A stretch of 64,000 nucleotides of DNA from a virus: IMG/VR virus record IMGVR_UViG_3300033149_007571, positions 20,822 through 84,821 of that record. The stretch is one strand, 5' to 3'. The position numbers and the translations under genes are program-made. This document shows, piece by piece, positions 15,043-23,490 of the stretch (position 1 is its first letter; each line of letters begins with the position of its first letter). Below the pieces are notes generated by a model that was not told the origin of the DNA, did no database searches, and saw nothing but the letters and a program-made list of their open reading frames with translations.

Positions 15043-15234
15043 ATGATCAGGATTATAATCGCGACCAGGTCAAGCGGTTATTACTCTTGGATATTGAGGC
15101 CGGTATCTCCAAAGGCTAATTGGTTGGAGGTGGCAAGTACCCGCGTCTATCGTAAAGCGTGCACAGCGGAGAACGCCGCTTTCCGGTTTGTTGATCGTCA
15201 CAATTTCAAGGTCAAAGAGGTTATTCGACTCTGA
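15043..15234 (+). CDS. Small unknown protein
   Basis: A 63-residue basic protein (MIRIIIATRSSGYYSWILRP...) preceded by GGGAAGGTGG. The pattern of a short strand, an aromatic loop and a helix (AENAAFRFVDRHNFKVKEV) is reminiscent of the small YegP/DUF1508 fold, in which a strand-loop-helix unit carries the phrase 'W-R-L-...-N'. The resemblance is weak. It is followed by an even smaller possible gene at 15259 and then by the large fibre gene. Confidence 0.5.
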   Translation: MIRIIIATRSSGYYSWILRPVSPKANWLEVASTRVYRKACTAENAAFRFVDRHNFKVKEVIRL

Positions 15235-15258
15235 TTGACGTGGACACGAATCGTGATC

Positions 15259-15381
15259 ATGACTAAGGAGGACAGGGGCAGTTTAGTTATTTGTGATTGC
15301 AATGGAAGTGCCAAAGCAGCTTCGGTTATTGCGGAGATGACGAGGTTGGGAGAAAGGCGTTATGGCGTTCGTGTTAGCTGA
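15259..15381 (+). CDS. Possible 40-residue protein overlapping the fibre gene start
   Basis: A frame from ATG 15259 to TGA 15379-15381 encodes MTKEDRGSLVICDCNGSAKA... and overlaps the start of the fibre gene by 20 bases. It fills what would otherwise be a 127-base gap. Against it, no Shine-Dalgarno precedes the ATG; an AAGGAGG lies a few codons inside instead. Coding status is uncertain. Confidence 0.35.
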   Translation: MTKEDRGSLVICDCNGSAKAASVIAEMTRLGERRYGVRVS

Positions 15382-18277
15382 TCGCGTTCAAGAGACTTCA
15401 GCAACAACGGGAACAGGCACGTTTTCGTTGGCGGGGGCTGTGGTAGGCTATCAAGGATTCGTGGCAGGAATCGGTAGCGGGAATAGTACGTTTTACGTCA
15501 TCCAGAATTTGGTTCACAGCGAATGGGAAGTGGGTATTGGGACCGTAACTGATGCTGCTACAGATACCCTGTCTCGCGATGCGGTTTTAGCTTCTTCTAA
15601 TGCTGGGGCAAAAGTCGACTTCTCGGCAGGGACAAAGCAAGTCTTCATTCCCGATCCTCCCGCATTGAGAGCCGTTTATCGCTCGGCTGCTGCCTGGGTT
15701 AATTCGAGGGCTGTGATTACGGATGCAGTAGGAGCTTTGGCTACATCTGTTGTGACAACAACTGAATTGGGTTATTTGTCGGGAGCGACGTCCAATATCC
15801 AAAACCAGATCGATAACATCAGTTTAGATGCTATCTCCAACTTCGCTCAGGATCGCATTGCCGGTCGAGTGTCCGCAGGCAGCGGTGATAGCGAGGAGTT
15901 AACCCCCGCCCAGGTGATGGCGTTGCTTAGCAGCGAGGCTACAGCGGCATTTGATTTTAACGGGCAAAATGTGTCGGCAGGCGACTTCTACGTTCCTGAT
16001 GGAGGCTTCGTAGGCGTGAGCGGTGCGGATGGATGGACGTTCGACAGTTCCAATGGAGACATCGGTACGACGAGTAATGTCGGAATCGGGACGACGGAGC
16101 CGAGCGAGAGGTTACATGTCTCAGACGGGGTGGCCGTATATGACCCCGACAGAAGTATAACTGATTTGCACCATTTGGTTGACAAAAAGTATGTAGACGA
16201 GGCGGTGACTGCGCTAGGGGCAAGGTACTACATGCTTGACACCGATTCCGGTGAAGAGGATTACAAAGACTGTTCGATTACTCCGTCGGCTGGTGGGGAA
16301 CAAAGCGTTAGCAAAGCGGGCTTGTCGGATGACGATTATGTGCAGGGTTGGATTGCTCCAAATGTCAATGAGCCAGACAAGTTAATAATTGGGGTATACA
16401 ACTGGCGGGTCTACGCCGAGAAGACTGCCGGTACGAAAACGCTGAGGCTGTATTGGCGATTGGTTGAGCGGAAAAACGATGATTCAGAGGTTGTTATTGG
16501 AACCTCGGTTGTCAGCAATGAGATAGTGTCTGGCAAAAACTCATACATCATTCCGCTGACTTTGTCAGCGGACTACGACATAGCAAGCGATAGCTATGTT
16601 GTTGGAAAGATGTATGCTAACGTGTCCGGTTCGGGTAATGACCCGAGCGTTACTTTGTACTATGAAGGTGATTCTGATTCTCATTGGGAAATTCCTGTCA
16701 ACTTGGAAATACTTGACGATATTTATATTCGCCAAGGCAGCGATGCAACGCTCGGTGATATTGTTACCCTTCACAATACCACTCACGAAGACGCGGATGA
16801 TGGGCGCAAAAGCGAGATACGGTTCAAAGGTGAGCAAAGCGGTGGTGAGATATCAACGTTAGCTAAGGTAGTAGTTGCGCACGATGGAGCGGCTGACGAT
16901 GAGAAGGGCAAAATCACGTTGCTTGTCAATGATGGCAACGATGGAGATAGCCCGAGCAAGGAATGGGAATTCAACAGTGCTGGTAAGTTTATTGCTTCTG
17001 GTATAATACAAGGCAATCAGTTAAGTGTTCAAGGGAGTTCAATTTTTGTTATTCAGCAGGAGTCTAAGTGGATATCCTTCTATCATCCAGCTTTCAACAA
17101 TACCAAAGGGTTTATTTTCCGCAGCTACACTCCCGATCGGTCAAGGATAACGATGGGACCAGGAGCATATAGCCAGCTTGGTCTTACAGCCAATCTTGAT
17201 CAAAATGATGTGTTGATTGAAAGAGATGTCGATGGTGGTGGGTCTTATTCTGAGGCGGGATCTTTGCTCAAGTTGTACAGGGATGTAACCAATGTCACAA
17301 GTGAGGCAGGACACTTCCTCGAATGTGAAGACGAAGCTAACGGGGTGGAGTTGTGTGTTGACCGTCTCGGGAACCTCATCCTTGGAGGCACGTCAGTAGG
17401 AGCAAACGGAGACACAATCATTACGCTCAACAACGGGACGGCGCCGGGAGCGTTGGCTAACACGGCGAGCTTCGTAGCCCTTGCAGGAGAGATGTGGGGG
17501 TACGACAGCGGAGGAGCAGGTAGTCTCCTGACCTGTCACGCCACAGATGCTCCTAGTTATTTGTATGTAGGCCCCGGCCCCGGTTTGGAGTGGATGGACA
17601 AACGCATGGTCCCATACGGCGAAGGAAGGGTGGTGTTTACCAACGCTAAAGGGGAGTTCTCGGTTGAGACCTATGCCCAGTACAACAAAAGGAGGAGGGC
17701 TGAGAACCCAAACCATGTTGATTTAAGGACAGTGGATTGGGATGAGGAGCAAGAATCGATTCGGTTGAAGACTATCGAAGCTCAACAGAATTGGGACAAA
17801 GTGCAGGAAGCGCAGGAGCGCCTTCACAAAGAGGTACAGGAACATTGGGATATTGAAGACAGGAAGAAGAGGGAAGAGCACAGGCGGAAGTGGTTGAAGT
17901 GGGTTCAGTTTCATGAGCGTCGGAGGGACGAAAGGAAGCGGGAGCAGGAAGAGGCAAGGCGGCGTAATGAAGAGGGAGAGAAGAGGGCGACCCAAAGGAG
18001 GTTGGAGTGGTTGAAGGAAGTGGATAAGTGGAGGGAAAGCGTGCAGAGGTGGAAGCGGTTGCCTTGGTGTTTGAGGGGGGATTTGCCTCTGTTCACAGAG
18101 AGGAAGCCTGCGGAATACACTCCTGTTGAGATCCCCCAAGATTATGTCATGCCGGATACGACTTTACCTGATTATGAGAATGACGAGGAACGTCCACCTG
18201 ACTATGTTCGACCGAATACTCGTCCTCCTGACTACGTGAAACAAGAGAAGCCTGTTTGGTTGAGGAACATGAAATAA
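15362..18277 (+). CDS. Large tail fibre or receptor-binding structural protein
   Basis: A 971-residue protein. Residues 1-110 (MAFVLADRVQETSATTGTGTF ... EWEVGIGTVT ... LSRDAVLASSN) match a domain I know from many phage fibre or tail proteins. Residues 120-280 include fibre-like Gly/Asn-rich repeats and the NVGIGTTEPSERLHVS phrase typical of fibre and chaperone-linked trunk domains. The middle is beta-rich. From about residue 790 it changes completely into a 120-residue charged helix (RRRNEEGEKRATQRRLEW) and ends with Pro-Asp-Tyr repeats (PPDYVRPNTRPPDYVK). It lies far upstream of the tape measure gene, next to connector genes. A whisker or head fibre is the alternative to a tail fibre. Confidence 0.75.
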   Translation: MAFVLADRVQETSATTGTGTFSLAGAVVGYQGFVAGIGSGNSTFYVIQNLVHSEWEVGIGTVTDAATDTLSRDAVLASSNAGAKVDFSAGTKQVFIPDPPALRAVYRSAAAWVNSRAVITDAVGALATSVVTTTELGYLSGATSNIQNQIDNISLDAISNFAQDRIAGRVSAGSGDSEELTPAQVMALLSSEATAAFDFNGQNVSAGDFYVPDGGFVGVSGADGWTFDSSNGDIGTTSNVGIGTTEPSERLHVSDGVAVYDPDRSITDLHHLVDKKYVDEAVTALGARYYMLDTDSGEEDYKDCSITPSAGGEQSVSKAGLSDDDYVQGWIAPNVNEPDKLIIGVYNWRVYAEKTAGTKTLRLYWRLVERKNDDSEVVIGTSVVSNEIVSGKNSYIIPLTLSADYDIASDSYVVGKMYANVSGSGNDPSVTLYYEGDSDSHWEIPVNLEILDDIYIRQGSDATLGDIVTLHNTTHEDADDGRKSEIRFKGEQSGGEISTLAKVVVAHDGAADDEKGKITLLVNDGNDGDSPSKEWEFNSAGKFIASGIIQGNQLSVQGSSIFVIQQESKWISFYHPAFNNTKGFIFRSYTPDRSRITMGPGAYSQLGLTANLDQNDVLIERDVDGGGSYSEAGSLLKLYRDVTNVTSEAGHFLECEDEANGVELCVDRLGNLILGGTSVGANGDTIITLNNGTAPGALANTASFVALAGEMWGYDSGGAGSLLTCHATDAPSYLYVGPGPGLEWMDKRMVPYGEGRVVFTNAKGEFSVETYAQYNKRRRAENPNHVDLRTVDWDEEQESIRLKTIEAQQNWDKVQEAQERLHKEVQEHWDIEDRKKREEHRRKWLKWVQFHERRRDERKREQEEARRRNEEGEKRATQRRLEWLKEVDKWRESVQRWKRLPWCLRGDLPLFTERKPAEYTPVEIPQDYVMPDTTLPDYENDEERPPDYVRPNTRPPDYVKQEKPVWLRNMK

Positions 18278-18289
18278 GAGAGGGATAGT

Positions 18290-18736
18290 ATGGCAATTCT
18301 GCAACCCGAACGAGACATTCCGTTGGAATTGATCACCGATCCGCCGATCGAAGGGACGGTCAAAAAGGATTTATTGACGCGGACCTTCCGGTTAGAGTTT
18401 CCTCATCCTTCTGAGAAGAATCACGTCATTGTAATTCAATCGCACGTAGGAGGAGCCAACAAAAGGCCCGTGAAGCAGGTAGCGATTCACTTCACTGGGG
18501 AAAGGCAGCCAGGAAAGCCGGAAGAAGATGTGAAAGACCCTGTGACAGGCGAGGTAGTAGTTTCCGCTAACAGTATTCAAACTCCCCTTCCGAGCGTTGC
18601 CGATCTGCACAAGATGCGTCTTCCAAAACCGGTGAAGGTGGAGACCTACGGAGATCTATTCAATGTGACAAGACGGGCTATTTATTTGCTCCTTCCCAAG
18701 ATTCGTCCCCATTTGAAGGGAGGGCAAGAAGTATGA
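18290..18736 (+). CDS. Unknown protein following the fibre gene
   Basis: A 148-residue beta-rich protein beginning MAILQPERDIPLELITDP. It has an internal strand pair (HVIVIQSHVGG ... KQVAIHFTGER) and ends with a helical segment (LFNVTRRAIYLLLPKIRPHL). It is coupled to the fibre gene by a 12-base gap and to the next gene by a 4-base overlap. A structural or fibre-accessory role is likely from position; no motif is recognised. Confidence 0.65.
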   Translation: MAILQPERDIPLELITDPPIEGTVKKDLLTRTFRLEFPHPSEKNHVIVIQSHVGGANKRPVKQVAIHFTGERQPGKPEEDVKDPVTGEVVVSANSIQTPLPSVADLHKMRLPKPVKVETYGDLFNVTRRAIYLLLPKIRPHLKGGQEV

Positions 18737-18918
18737 TTAGTGGCTCTCCGATGTGCTCTTTGCCAATGAGTTCATTATCTCGTCGCTCGCGACATCCTGC
18801 TTCGAAGACGGTGACAGTTAGCGGTCCGGCTTTTACAACGATCACTGCCAGAGGGCCAGCATCGAAAACGGTAACTGTTTCCGGTCCTGCTAGTGCAACA
18901 GTTTCGAGGGCGACATGA
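18733..18918 (+). CDS. Small repeat protein with SKTVTVSGPA units
   Basis: A 61-residue protein. After a Ser-rich start it consists of short beta repeats: ASKTVTVSGPA occurs twice, separated by the related FTTITARGPA. Each unit is one strand plus a Gly-Pro turn, like a miniature solenoid or fibre shaft. Four-base overlaps with both neighbours argue that it is a real gene. Probably part of an appendage with the proteins encoded on either side. Confidence 0.6.
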   Translation: MISGSPMCSLPMSSLSRRSRHPASKTVTVSGPAFTTITARGPASKTVTVSGPASATVSRAT

Positions 18919-19256
18919 GTCTGATTGTCTTAGAACAAGGTCTCGGTAAGACGATCAACATCGTGATAGTTGATGCTGATGGTGCGATTATTACTCCTGG
19001 CGCATCGGACTTGGTAAGGATAAGGATAGGTCGAACAGGTCAAGATGATGTATTTACACTGACAAGCGGTTCTCCGACAGCGGCAGGAAGTCAGATCACT
19101 CCAGGGGGGACGAACGTTGTCCGCTTTGACGCTGAGGATTTGGCGAATATTGATCCAGGCGTTTATACAATGTGGGTGGAGTATTACGACGCTGCCGATG
19201 CATTGGAGTGGAAACTTGTGGAAGCGCAGGTTGTTCATATCAAAGCGATAGGATGA
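18915..19256 (+). CDS. Small beta-sandwich structural protein
   Basis: A 113-residue protein with regular beta strands (LGKTINIVIVDADGAIITPG, then YTMWVEYYDAADALEWKL) in the manner of the N-terminal domains of baseplate or upper-fibre proteins that describe a 'value plus direction' beta-sandwich. No catalytic motif. It follows the repeat protein with a 4-base overlap and precedes the connector genes. Confidence 0.65.
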   Translation: MSLIVLEQGLGKTINIVIVDADGAIITPGASDLVRIRIGRTGQDDVFTLTSGSPTAAGSQITPGGTNVVRFDAEDLANIDPGVYTMWVEYYDAADALEWKLVEAQVVHIKAIG

Positions 19257-19260
19257 CTCT

Positions 19261-20064
19261 ATGGGAACCATAGCTGATTTGTCGGAAGTGCTTTTGGAAC
19301 TCGGATTGTCTGCTTCATGTTCTGATGAGGAAAGGGCGATATCCGATGTTGCGTTGAGGCGGGCTGAAGGTGCCGTCAAGCGGTTTCTCGGTTATGACCC
19401 AGTGTTGAAGAGCAGGACGGAATACTACCCTCGACGAGATTATAATTATGGTAATGCTGTGCATGTATGGGAGGCAACCTCGTCGGAGGCGTATGTTCGT
19501 CGGTTGGCCGAAGGCAGTACGAATGAGTTACAGGTTCAGCATATACCAATTCGGGAAGTACCTGCGATTGAATTGCGAATCGATTACGATGGGAGAGGGG
19601 GAGCCAACCCAACAGCCTTCAGCGACGCTAATACATTGAAAGTGGAGGGAACAGACTTTTGGCCCAGTTACGACAAGCACGATAGTAACGGGAATGGTGT
19701 GTGTTCTGATGGGATCATTCGTAGTGTTGGGTTATGGCCCACAACTTTTGGTTCAGTTCGGATAATATACACGGCAGGGTATTCCAATGCCGAACTACAC
19801 GGGGAAGATAGTATCATTGATGCAAGCCCAATTCTTGAGGCTGTGGTTGAGGAGGCCAAGCGTCGGGCTGAGCAGATATTCGTGAGGAAGAAATCGACCA
19901 TCGGTTTCGTTGCTGGGTTGAAGAGTACAGAGAGGCTTGGTGATTATAGTTATTCGATAGACACAGCATTAGCATCCAAATTGTATGGAAACGTGAAAGA
20001 CCTGACTGACCAATCGAAGATGATGCTTGAGGAATTTGTCAATAGGGGATGGGCATTTTCATGA
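19261..20064 (+). CDS. Head-tail connector (adaptor) protein
   Basis: A 267-residue protein with the arrangement of HK97 gp6/SPP1 gp15-type adaptors: an N-terminal helical bundle (LSEVLLELGLSASCSDEE, then VALRRAEGAVKRFLGYDP), a beta insertion, and a C-terminal helical region (AVVEEAKRRAEQIF). The strand IIYTAGYSN before the last helices is a frequent phrase in this family. It would attach below the portal. Unusually, its gene lies 5 kb upstream of the portal gene. Confidence 0.72.
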   Translation: MGTIADLSEVLLELGLSASCSDEERAISDVALRRAEGAVKRFLGYDPVLKSRTEYYPRRDYNYGNAVHVWEATSSEAYVRRLAEGSTNELQVQHIPIREVPAIELRIDYDGRGGANPTAFSDANTLKVEGTDFWPSYDKHDSNGNGVCSDGIIRSVGLWPTTFGSVRIIYTAGYSNAELHGEDSIIDASPILEAVVEEAKRRAEQIFVRKKSTIGFVAGLKSTERLGDYSYSIDTALASKLYGNVKDLTDQSKMMLEEFVNRGWAFS

Positions 20065-20432
20065 GCCTTCTCGATAACTTGCCGGATCTGTGTACGATCA
20101 GCCGTCGCGTGCGAGAGAAGGATGCACTTGGGGGGAGCAAAGATACATCCACTATTGAGCAGACAAATGTTGCTTGTTGGGAGCAACAGGCTTCTGCCTC
20201 TGAGTCGGCTGAATACCAGAAAAGGGGGATGTTGTTGCGGAGTAAAATATACTTTGCATTGAATCCACAAGTAACGAGGAGGCATCAAATAACCGTAACA
20301 AGTCGCGATGGGACAGTGTTGTCAACGACTACAACATGGAACGTTCTGGATTCGCCATCTCCAGACGTGTCTGTGGGTCGAGGTTTGTTGTGGCGTGTGA
20401 TGGTTGGTTTCAATTTGGGACAAGATGATTGA
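20061..20432 (+). CDS. Head closure / stopper protein
   Basis: The start is set at 20061, where ATG overlaps the adaptor stop (ATGA) and AGGGGAT lies about 10 bases upstream. The 123-residue product (LDNLPDLCTISRRVREKDALGG ... TVTSRDGTVLSTTTTWNVLD ... WRVMVGF) has the small beta-barrel pattern of the gp16/HK97 gp7 stopper family, including the 'vtsRdGt-vl' hairpin. Together with the adaptor it would close the head after packaging. Confidence 0.65.
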   Translation: MSLLDNLPDLCTISRRVREKDALGGSKDTSTIEQTNVACWEQQASASESAEYQKRGMLLRSKIYFALNPQVTRRHQITVTSRDGTVLSTTTTWNVLDSPSPDVSVGRGLLWRVMVGFNLGQDD

Positions 20433-20470
20433 GTGGACTTGCACTTATTGGAAGAGGATAGGAGGACGAT

Positions 20471-21367
20471 ATGTACGTCTACCGATCGATGATTAGTATG
20501 GTGTTCGTGGTTGGTTTGTTTGTTGTTTGTTCTGTTGGGATTCCGGCTGCCGAGCCCAACCCATCACTCGATGAGACTGGGACTGCTGTTGACCCTGACG
20601 TCCAAGCCTACTTTTCGGAGAGCGATGGCCAGAGGAAAAGCGAAATCGAGATGATAGGAGAGTATTGCAGGGAAAGTTGTGGTACATGGACGAAGAAGAC
20701 TAAAAAGTACATTGAAGATTTACAGTCTGCCATAGCCTATCGTCCAAATTTGGAAGCTCGGTTGAATAGTGTTGGTCATCTGCTCGAACCGATAAGGATT
20801 ATCCAACGGATCGATGACGCTTCGGGTCTTGTGGAGGCTCACTTCTATAACGGCATCTGGAATCAGATCCGGGGTACGTGCGATCCGGTGGTGGTTTATC
20901 GTGTGTTGGAAGCACGCACTATACTCTTGAGAAACGTGAACTTCAAATCGCATGCGGACGGAGATGATCTTGATGCAGCCGATCTGATTTTGAAAGTTGT
21001 GGGGACGACAAAGTATTCCACGGCTTTGGGAAGCTCGAAGACAGTATATGTGGTGCAGCCTGTGTCTGACGAAATTGAAGGTGCTATTGTCAAGGAGTTG
21101 ACCAAGAGGAAGGAATTGCGGAAGCAAAAGTTAGAACAGGAGCAGAAGAAGCCACCGACCAAAGCTTCCTCATATACGCTCCGAACGTGGACGGACTCAA
21201 CGGGTAAGTACACAGTGGAGGCGAAGTTTCGTGGTGTGATTGCTGGTATGGTTCGGTTGGAAAAGGCAGACGGTCAGAAGATTACTCTTCCAATGGGGAA
21301 GCTCAGCAAGGAAGACCAAGAATGGATTCACGATCCTTCAAAACGTAAACCCAATGGGGACGGATAG
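20471..21367 (+). CDS. Exported SHD1-domain protein
   Basis: A 298-residue protein with a clear signal peptide (residues 1-27, FVVGLFVVCSVGIPAAEP). The C-terminal 55 residues match the SLA1-homology domain 1 (SHD1): RTWTDSTGKYTVEAKFRG, a conserved VRLEKADGQ and a closing MGKLSKEDQEWI. SHD1 domains are greatly expanded in planctomycetes and rare in other bacteria. This makes the gene the best host marker here and probably a host-derived acquisition. The middle is helical and Lys/Glu-rich. Its function in infection is unknown; it may work at the cell surface or in the periplasm. Confidence 0.82.
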   Translation: MYVYRSMISMVFVVGLFVVCSVGIPAAEPNPSLDETGTAVDPDVQAYFSESDGQRKSEIEMIGEYCRESCGTWTKKTKKYIEDLQSAIAYRPNLEARLNSVGHLLEPIRIIQRIDDASGLVEAHFYNGIWNQIRGTCDPVVVYRVLEARTILLRNVNFKSHADGDDLDAADLILKVVGTTKYSTALGSSKTVYVVQPVSDEIEGAIVKELTKRKELRKQKLEQEQKKPPTKASSYTLRTWTDSTGKYTVEAKFRGVIAGMVRLEKADGQKITLPMGKLSKEDQEWIHDPSKRKPNGDG

Positions 21368-21371
21368 CGTT

Positions 21372-21695
21372 ATGAGGATAATATGTAAGTCAATGGATGC
21401 GTTCATTGCCAACTTGCAAAACGCAGAGGTTTTCCAAAAGAAGGTATGGTTGGAACGATCATATCGTTGGGTCCATGAGCATAAAAGGATGGTAAACATA
21501 CAGGCGTCGGCTGTGATAATTTTTTCAAATGAAGCAGAAGCATTGTTGCAATTCGGAATGGATTGCGGTGTTGATCTCCTTGACGGGAGACCTGACGAAA
21601 AAGGTACCTTGGCAGCCGATAAAGCAAGCAAGTTGTTATCAGATTATTGCCTCGAGAATAACCTGACGATTTGTCCTGGATTTGTGGAGGTATAG
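21372..21695 (+). CDS. Unknown protein
   Basis: A 107-residue protein from ATG 21372, which lies just after the SHD1 gene stop. It is mostly helical with balanced charge (MDAFIANLQNAEVFQKKVWLERSYRW) and a C-terminal region LLSDYCLENNLTICPGFVEV. No domain is recognised. The longer frame beginning at 21240 would overlap the SHD1 gene and is not needed. Confidence 0.6.
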   Translation: MRIICKSMDAFIANLQNAEVFQKKVWLERSYRWVHEHKRMVNIQASAVIIFSNEAEALLQFGMDCGVDLLDGRPDEKGTLAADKASKLLSDYCLENNLTICPGFVEV

Positions 21696-21699
21696 AGGA

Positions 21700-22002
21700 T
21701 TGAATCTTCATGATGCAAAGTACAAAATAAATGGTCGGTTTTGGAAGCTCCGCTTCGTTCGGTTAAGAGGGAAAAGCAGCGGATGGTGCTATGGACCGGA
21801 AGCCGAGAACCCTTGCCGAATTTTGATCCATCGCGGTCGCAAAGGCCGACGAAGCGCCAAGCGTTTGATGGGGGATTTGATTCATGAGGTATTACATGCT
21901 GCGTGTCCCCAGTTGTCTCATGATGCTGTGGAGGAGGTCGATGAGGTGCTGAGTCGGATATTGTGGGATCAGGGGTTTCGCTATCCTACCGATAGAGTGT
22001 GA
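21700..22002 (+). CDS. Small HExxH protein of SprT/zinc-peptidase type
   Basis: A 100-residue protein, with TTG 21700 chosen because GGAGG lies eight bases upstream. The first half is beta-like and ends in an IHRGRKGR turn. The second has GDLIHEVLHAACPQL, a HEVLH zinc motif, followed by EEVDEVLSRILWDQGF, whose acidic residues could supply the third ligand. Short phage proteins with this layout are known and may be minimal SprT-like metalloproteins. A peptidase activity is not certain because the family is small and poorly studied. Confidence 0.65.
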   Translation: MNLHDAKYKINGRFWKLRFVRLRGKSSGWCYGPEAENPCRILIHRGRKGRRSAKRLMGDLIHEVLHAACPQLSHDAVEEVDEVLSRILWDQGFRYPTDRV

Positions 22003-22011
22003 GGAATAAAA

Positions 22012-22518
22012 ATGGTGCATCCAAGCGTAAGTGATGAGGAGTTGATCAAGACATTGAGAGAGTACGAGAAGTGTGGTAATAGTGCAACAAAAGCGGCCAT
22101 TCGTCTTGGGATTGACCGAACTACTGTAGGCCGTCGGTTGCGTTTGGCAAGGGAGAGGAAATTGGTGAAGGGGTCTGAGAAGAACCTTTTTAAGAGAACG
22201 AGAAGGATCAAAGCCAAACAGCAGAAGAAAACGGTCGTCTCACTAGATGACTTTCGTTCACAGTTCGATAGTTATACAAGGACAAGAGAAGCTATTCAGC
22301 GAGGTTTGGAGCAACTCGAAGAAAATTCTGTCGTTCGGGACACGGACTTCCGCCAGGAGTTCTGTGGTTTGGCTCCAGCAAACGGATGGAGACAAGTTGC
22401 CGAGGAAGAACAATTCCGTAAGTATCAATTCCTTTGCGGGGGCAAAATTTGGTGGGGTACACCCAACACAGTGAAGAAAGCGATCAATATGGTATCGAAG
22501 GCAAAGGAGTTGATATGA
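22012..22518 (+). CDS. Helix-turn-helix regulatory protein
   Basis: A 168-residue protein. Residues 18-50 (GNSATKAAIRLGIDRTTVGRRLRLAR) form a helix-turn-helix with a 'PxTVxRRL' recognition helix. The C-terminal half carries an FRKYQFLCGGKIWWGTP segment rich in aromatics. Neither half has nuclease or recombinase residues. It overlaps the HD-domain gene by four bases. It could be the regulator of this accessory block. Confidence 0.7.
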   Translation: MVHPSVSDEELIKTLREYEKCGNSATKAAIRLGIDRTTVGRRLRLARERKLVKGSEKNLFKRTRRIKAKQQKKTVVSLDDFRSQFDSYTRTREAIQRGLEQLEENSVVRDTDFRQEFCGLAPANGWRQVAEEEQFRKYQFLCGGKIWWGTPNTVKKAINMVSKAKELI

Positions 22519-23117
22519 AGTTCATTGGGGAGCATCCTCATGGTCCAACTGTTATTAACACTTACACGGGGAAGTGGATGGATATCGCTCATCCGAAAGC
22601 AGAGTCCATTGACTTTCGCGACATTGCCCACGCTTTGTCGAACATCTGTCGGTTCGTTGGCCATACAAGTCGTTTCTACAGTGTAGCGGAGCATTCGATT
22701 CATTGCCACGATGTTGCTGTGAGTCTTGTGGGCTGCCGATGTCCGGTCACGGCTGCCGTGTTGTTGCATGATGCTGCCGAAGCCTATATGCACGATTTGT
22801 GTCGAGCTGTCAAATACCAGAAGGAGATGGTTGGTTATCGTGTCCAACTTGATGCTTTGCAAGAGTTGATCGAGCGAACAGCATCAGAGGATATTGCCAA
22901 CGCAAAGATAGCCCATAGATCATTTATCAAATTCGTCGATAATGGTTTGTTGGAATTGGAAGCCTCGCGATTGTTTTCTCGAACCAAAGGGGCTAGTTGG
23001 AATTGGAACGGGCAGCTTCCTGCCAAAGTTTCATGGCTGTCTTGGTGGTGGTATAACTTGCCGGGCAATGCAGAGAGGGGGTTTTTAGCGCGGTTGCGTA
23101 CATATGGAATCATTTGA
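22515..23117 (+). CDS. HD-domain phosphohydrolase (YfbR-like nucleotidase)
   Basis: A 200-residue protein. The HD signature is present: His in RFYSVAEHS (the first ligand region), the HD pair in LLHDAAEAYMHDL and a distal Asp in FVDNGLLELEA. This is the layout of phage and bacterial 5'-deoxynucleotidases of the YfbR class. It would dephosphorylate deoxynucleotides or hydrolyse a related substrate. With the Nmad1-like protein next door and a dCMP deaminase at 57.6 kb, it points to nucleotide-pool remodelling. Confidence 0.78.
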   Translation: MKFIGEHPHGPTVINTYTGKWMDIAHPKAESIDFRDIAHALSNICRFVGHTSRFYSVAEHSIHCHDVAVSLVGCRCPVTAAVLLHDAAEAYMHDLCRAVKYQKEMVGYRVQLDALQELIERTASEDIANAKIAHRSFIKFVDNGLLELEASRLFSRTKGASWNWNGQLPAKVSWLSWWWYNLPGNAERGFLARLRTYGII

Positions 23118-23130
23118 TGGAGAAGGTGCA

Positions 23131-23490
23131 ATGAAGAGCGCAGAGGAACATTATTGGGAAGCCCACGAAGAGATTAAGGCTTTGCACAAGAAGAAGGGGG
23201 CTGACTATGGAACGCAAAATGATCCATTCAATAATTTGCGAGCGGCGGAAACGTTTGGGATTCCTAGCTACATTGGTGTAATGCTTCGGATGGAAGACAA
23301 GATGAGTCGTTTGAGGGCATTCGTTCGTAATGGAAGTTTGAAGAATGAATCTGTTGAGGACACCTTGTTAGATTTAGCTAACTATTCGATATTGGCGTTG
23401 GCGTTGTATCGAGAGAGTGTGGAGGTAGAGCATGACCAAAACACAGAAGGAGGAGGCGCAAGTGAGGCGAAAGCCAGGGACGTCCCTTAG
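23131..23490 (+). CDS. Nmad1/DUF1599-like nucleotide-associated protein
   Basis: The start at 23131 is set by GGAGAAGG at 23119-23126. The 119-residue protein carries the DUF1599 (nucleotide modification associated domain 1) signature: KKKGADYGTQNDPFNNLRAAE, then a helical block with RMEDKMSRLRAF and EDTLLDLANYSILAL. The family is a MazG-like relative tied to modified-nucleotide pathways in phages. It overlaps the next gene by 59 bases. Its role is presumably to bind or hydrolyse a nucleotide. Confidence 0.78.
   Translation: MKSAEEHYWEAHEEIKALHKKKGADYGTQNDPFNNLRAAETFGIPSYIGVMLRMEDKMSRLRAFVRNGSLKNESVEDTLLDLANYSILALALYRESVEVEHDQNTEGGGASEAKARDVP

Noticed and set aside
17723-18139. Minus-strand frame rich in Leu, Pro and Phe opposite the fibre coil
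   Set aside because: Shadow of Glu/Arg/Lys codons of the charged helix; no start signal.
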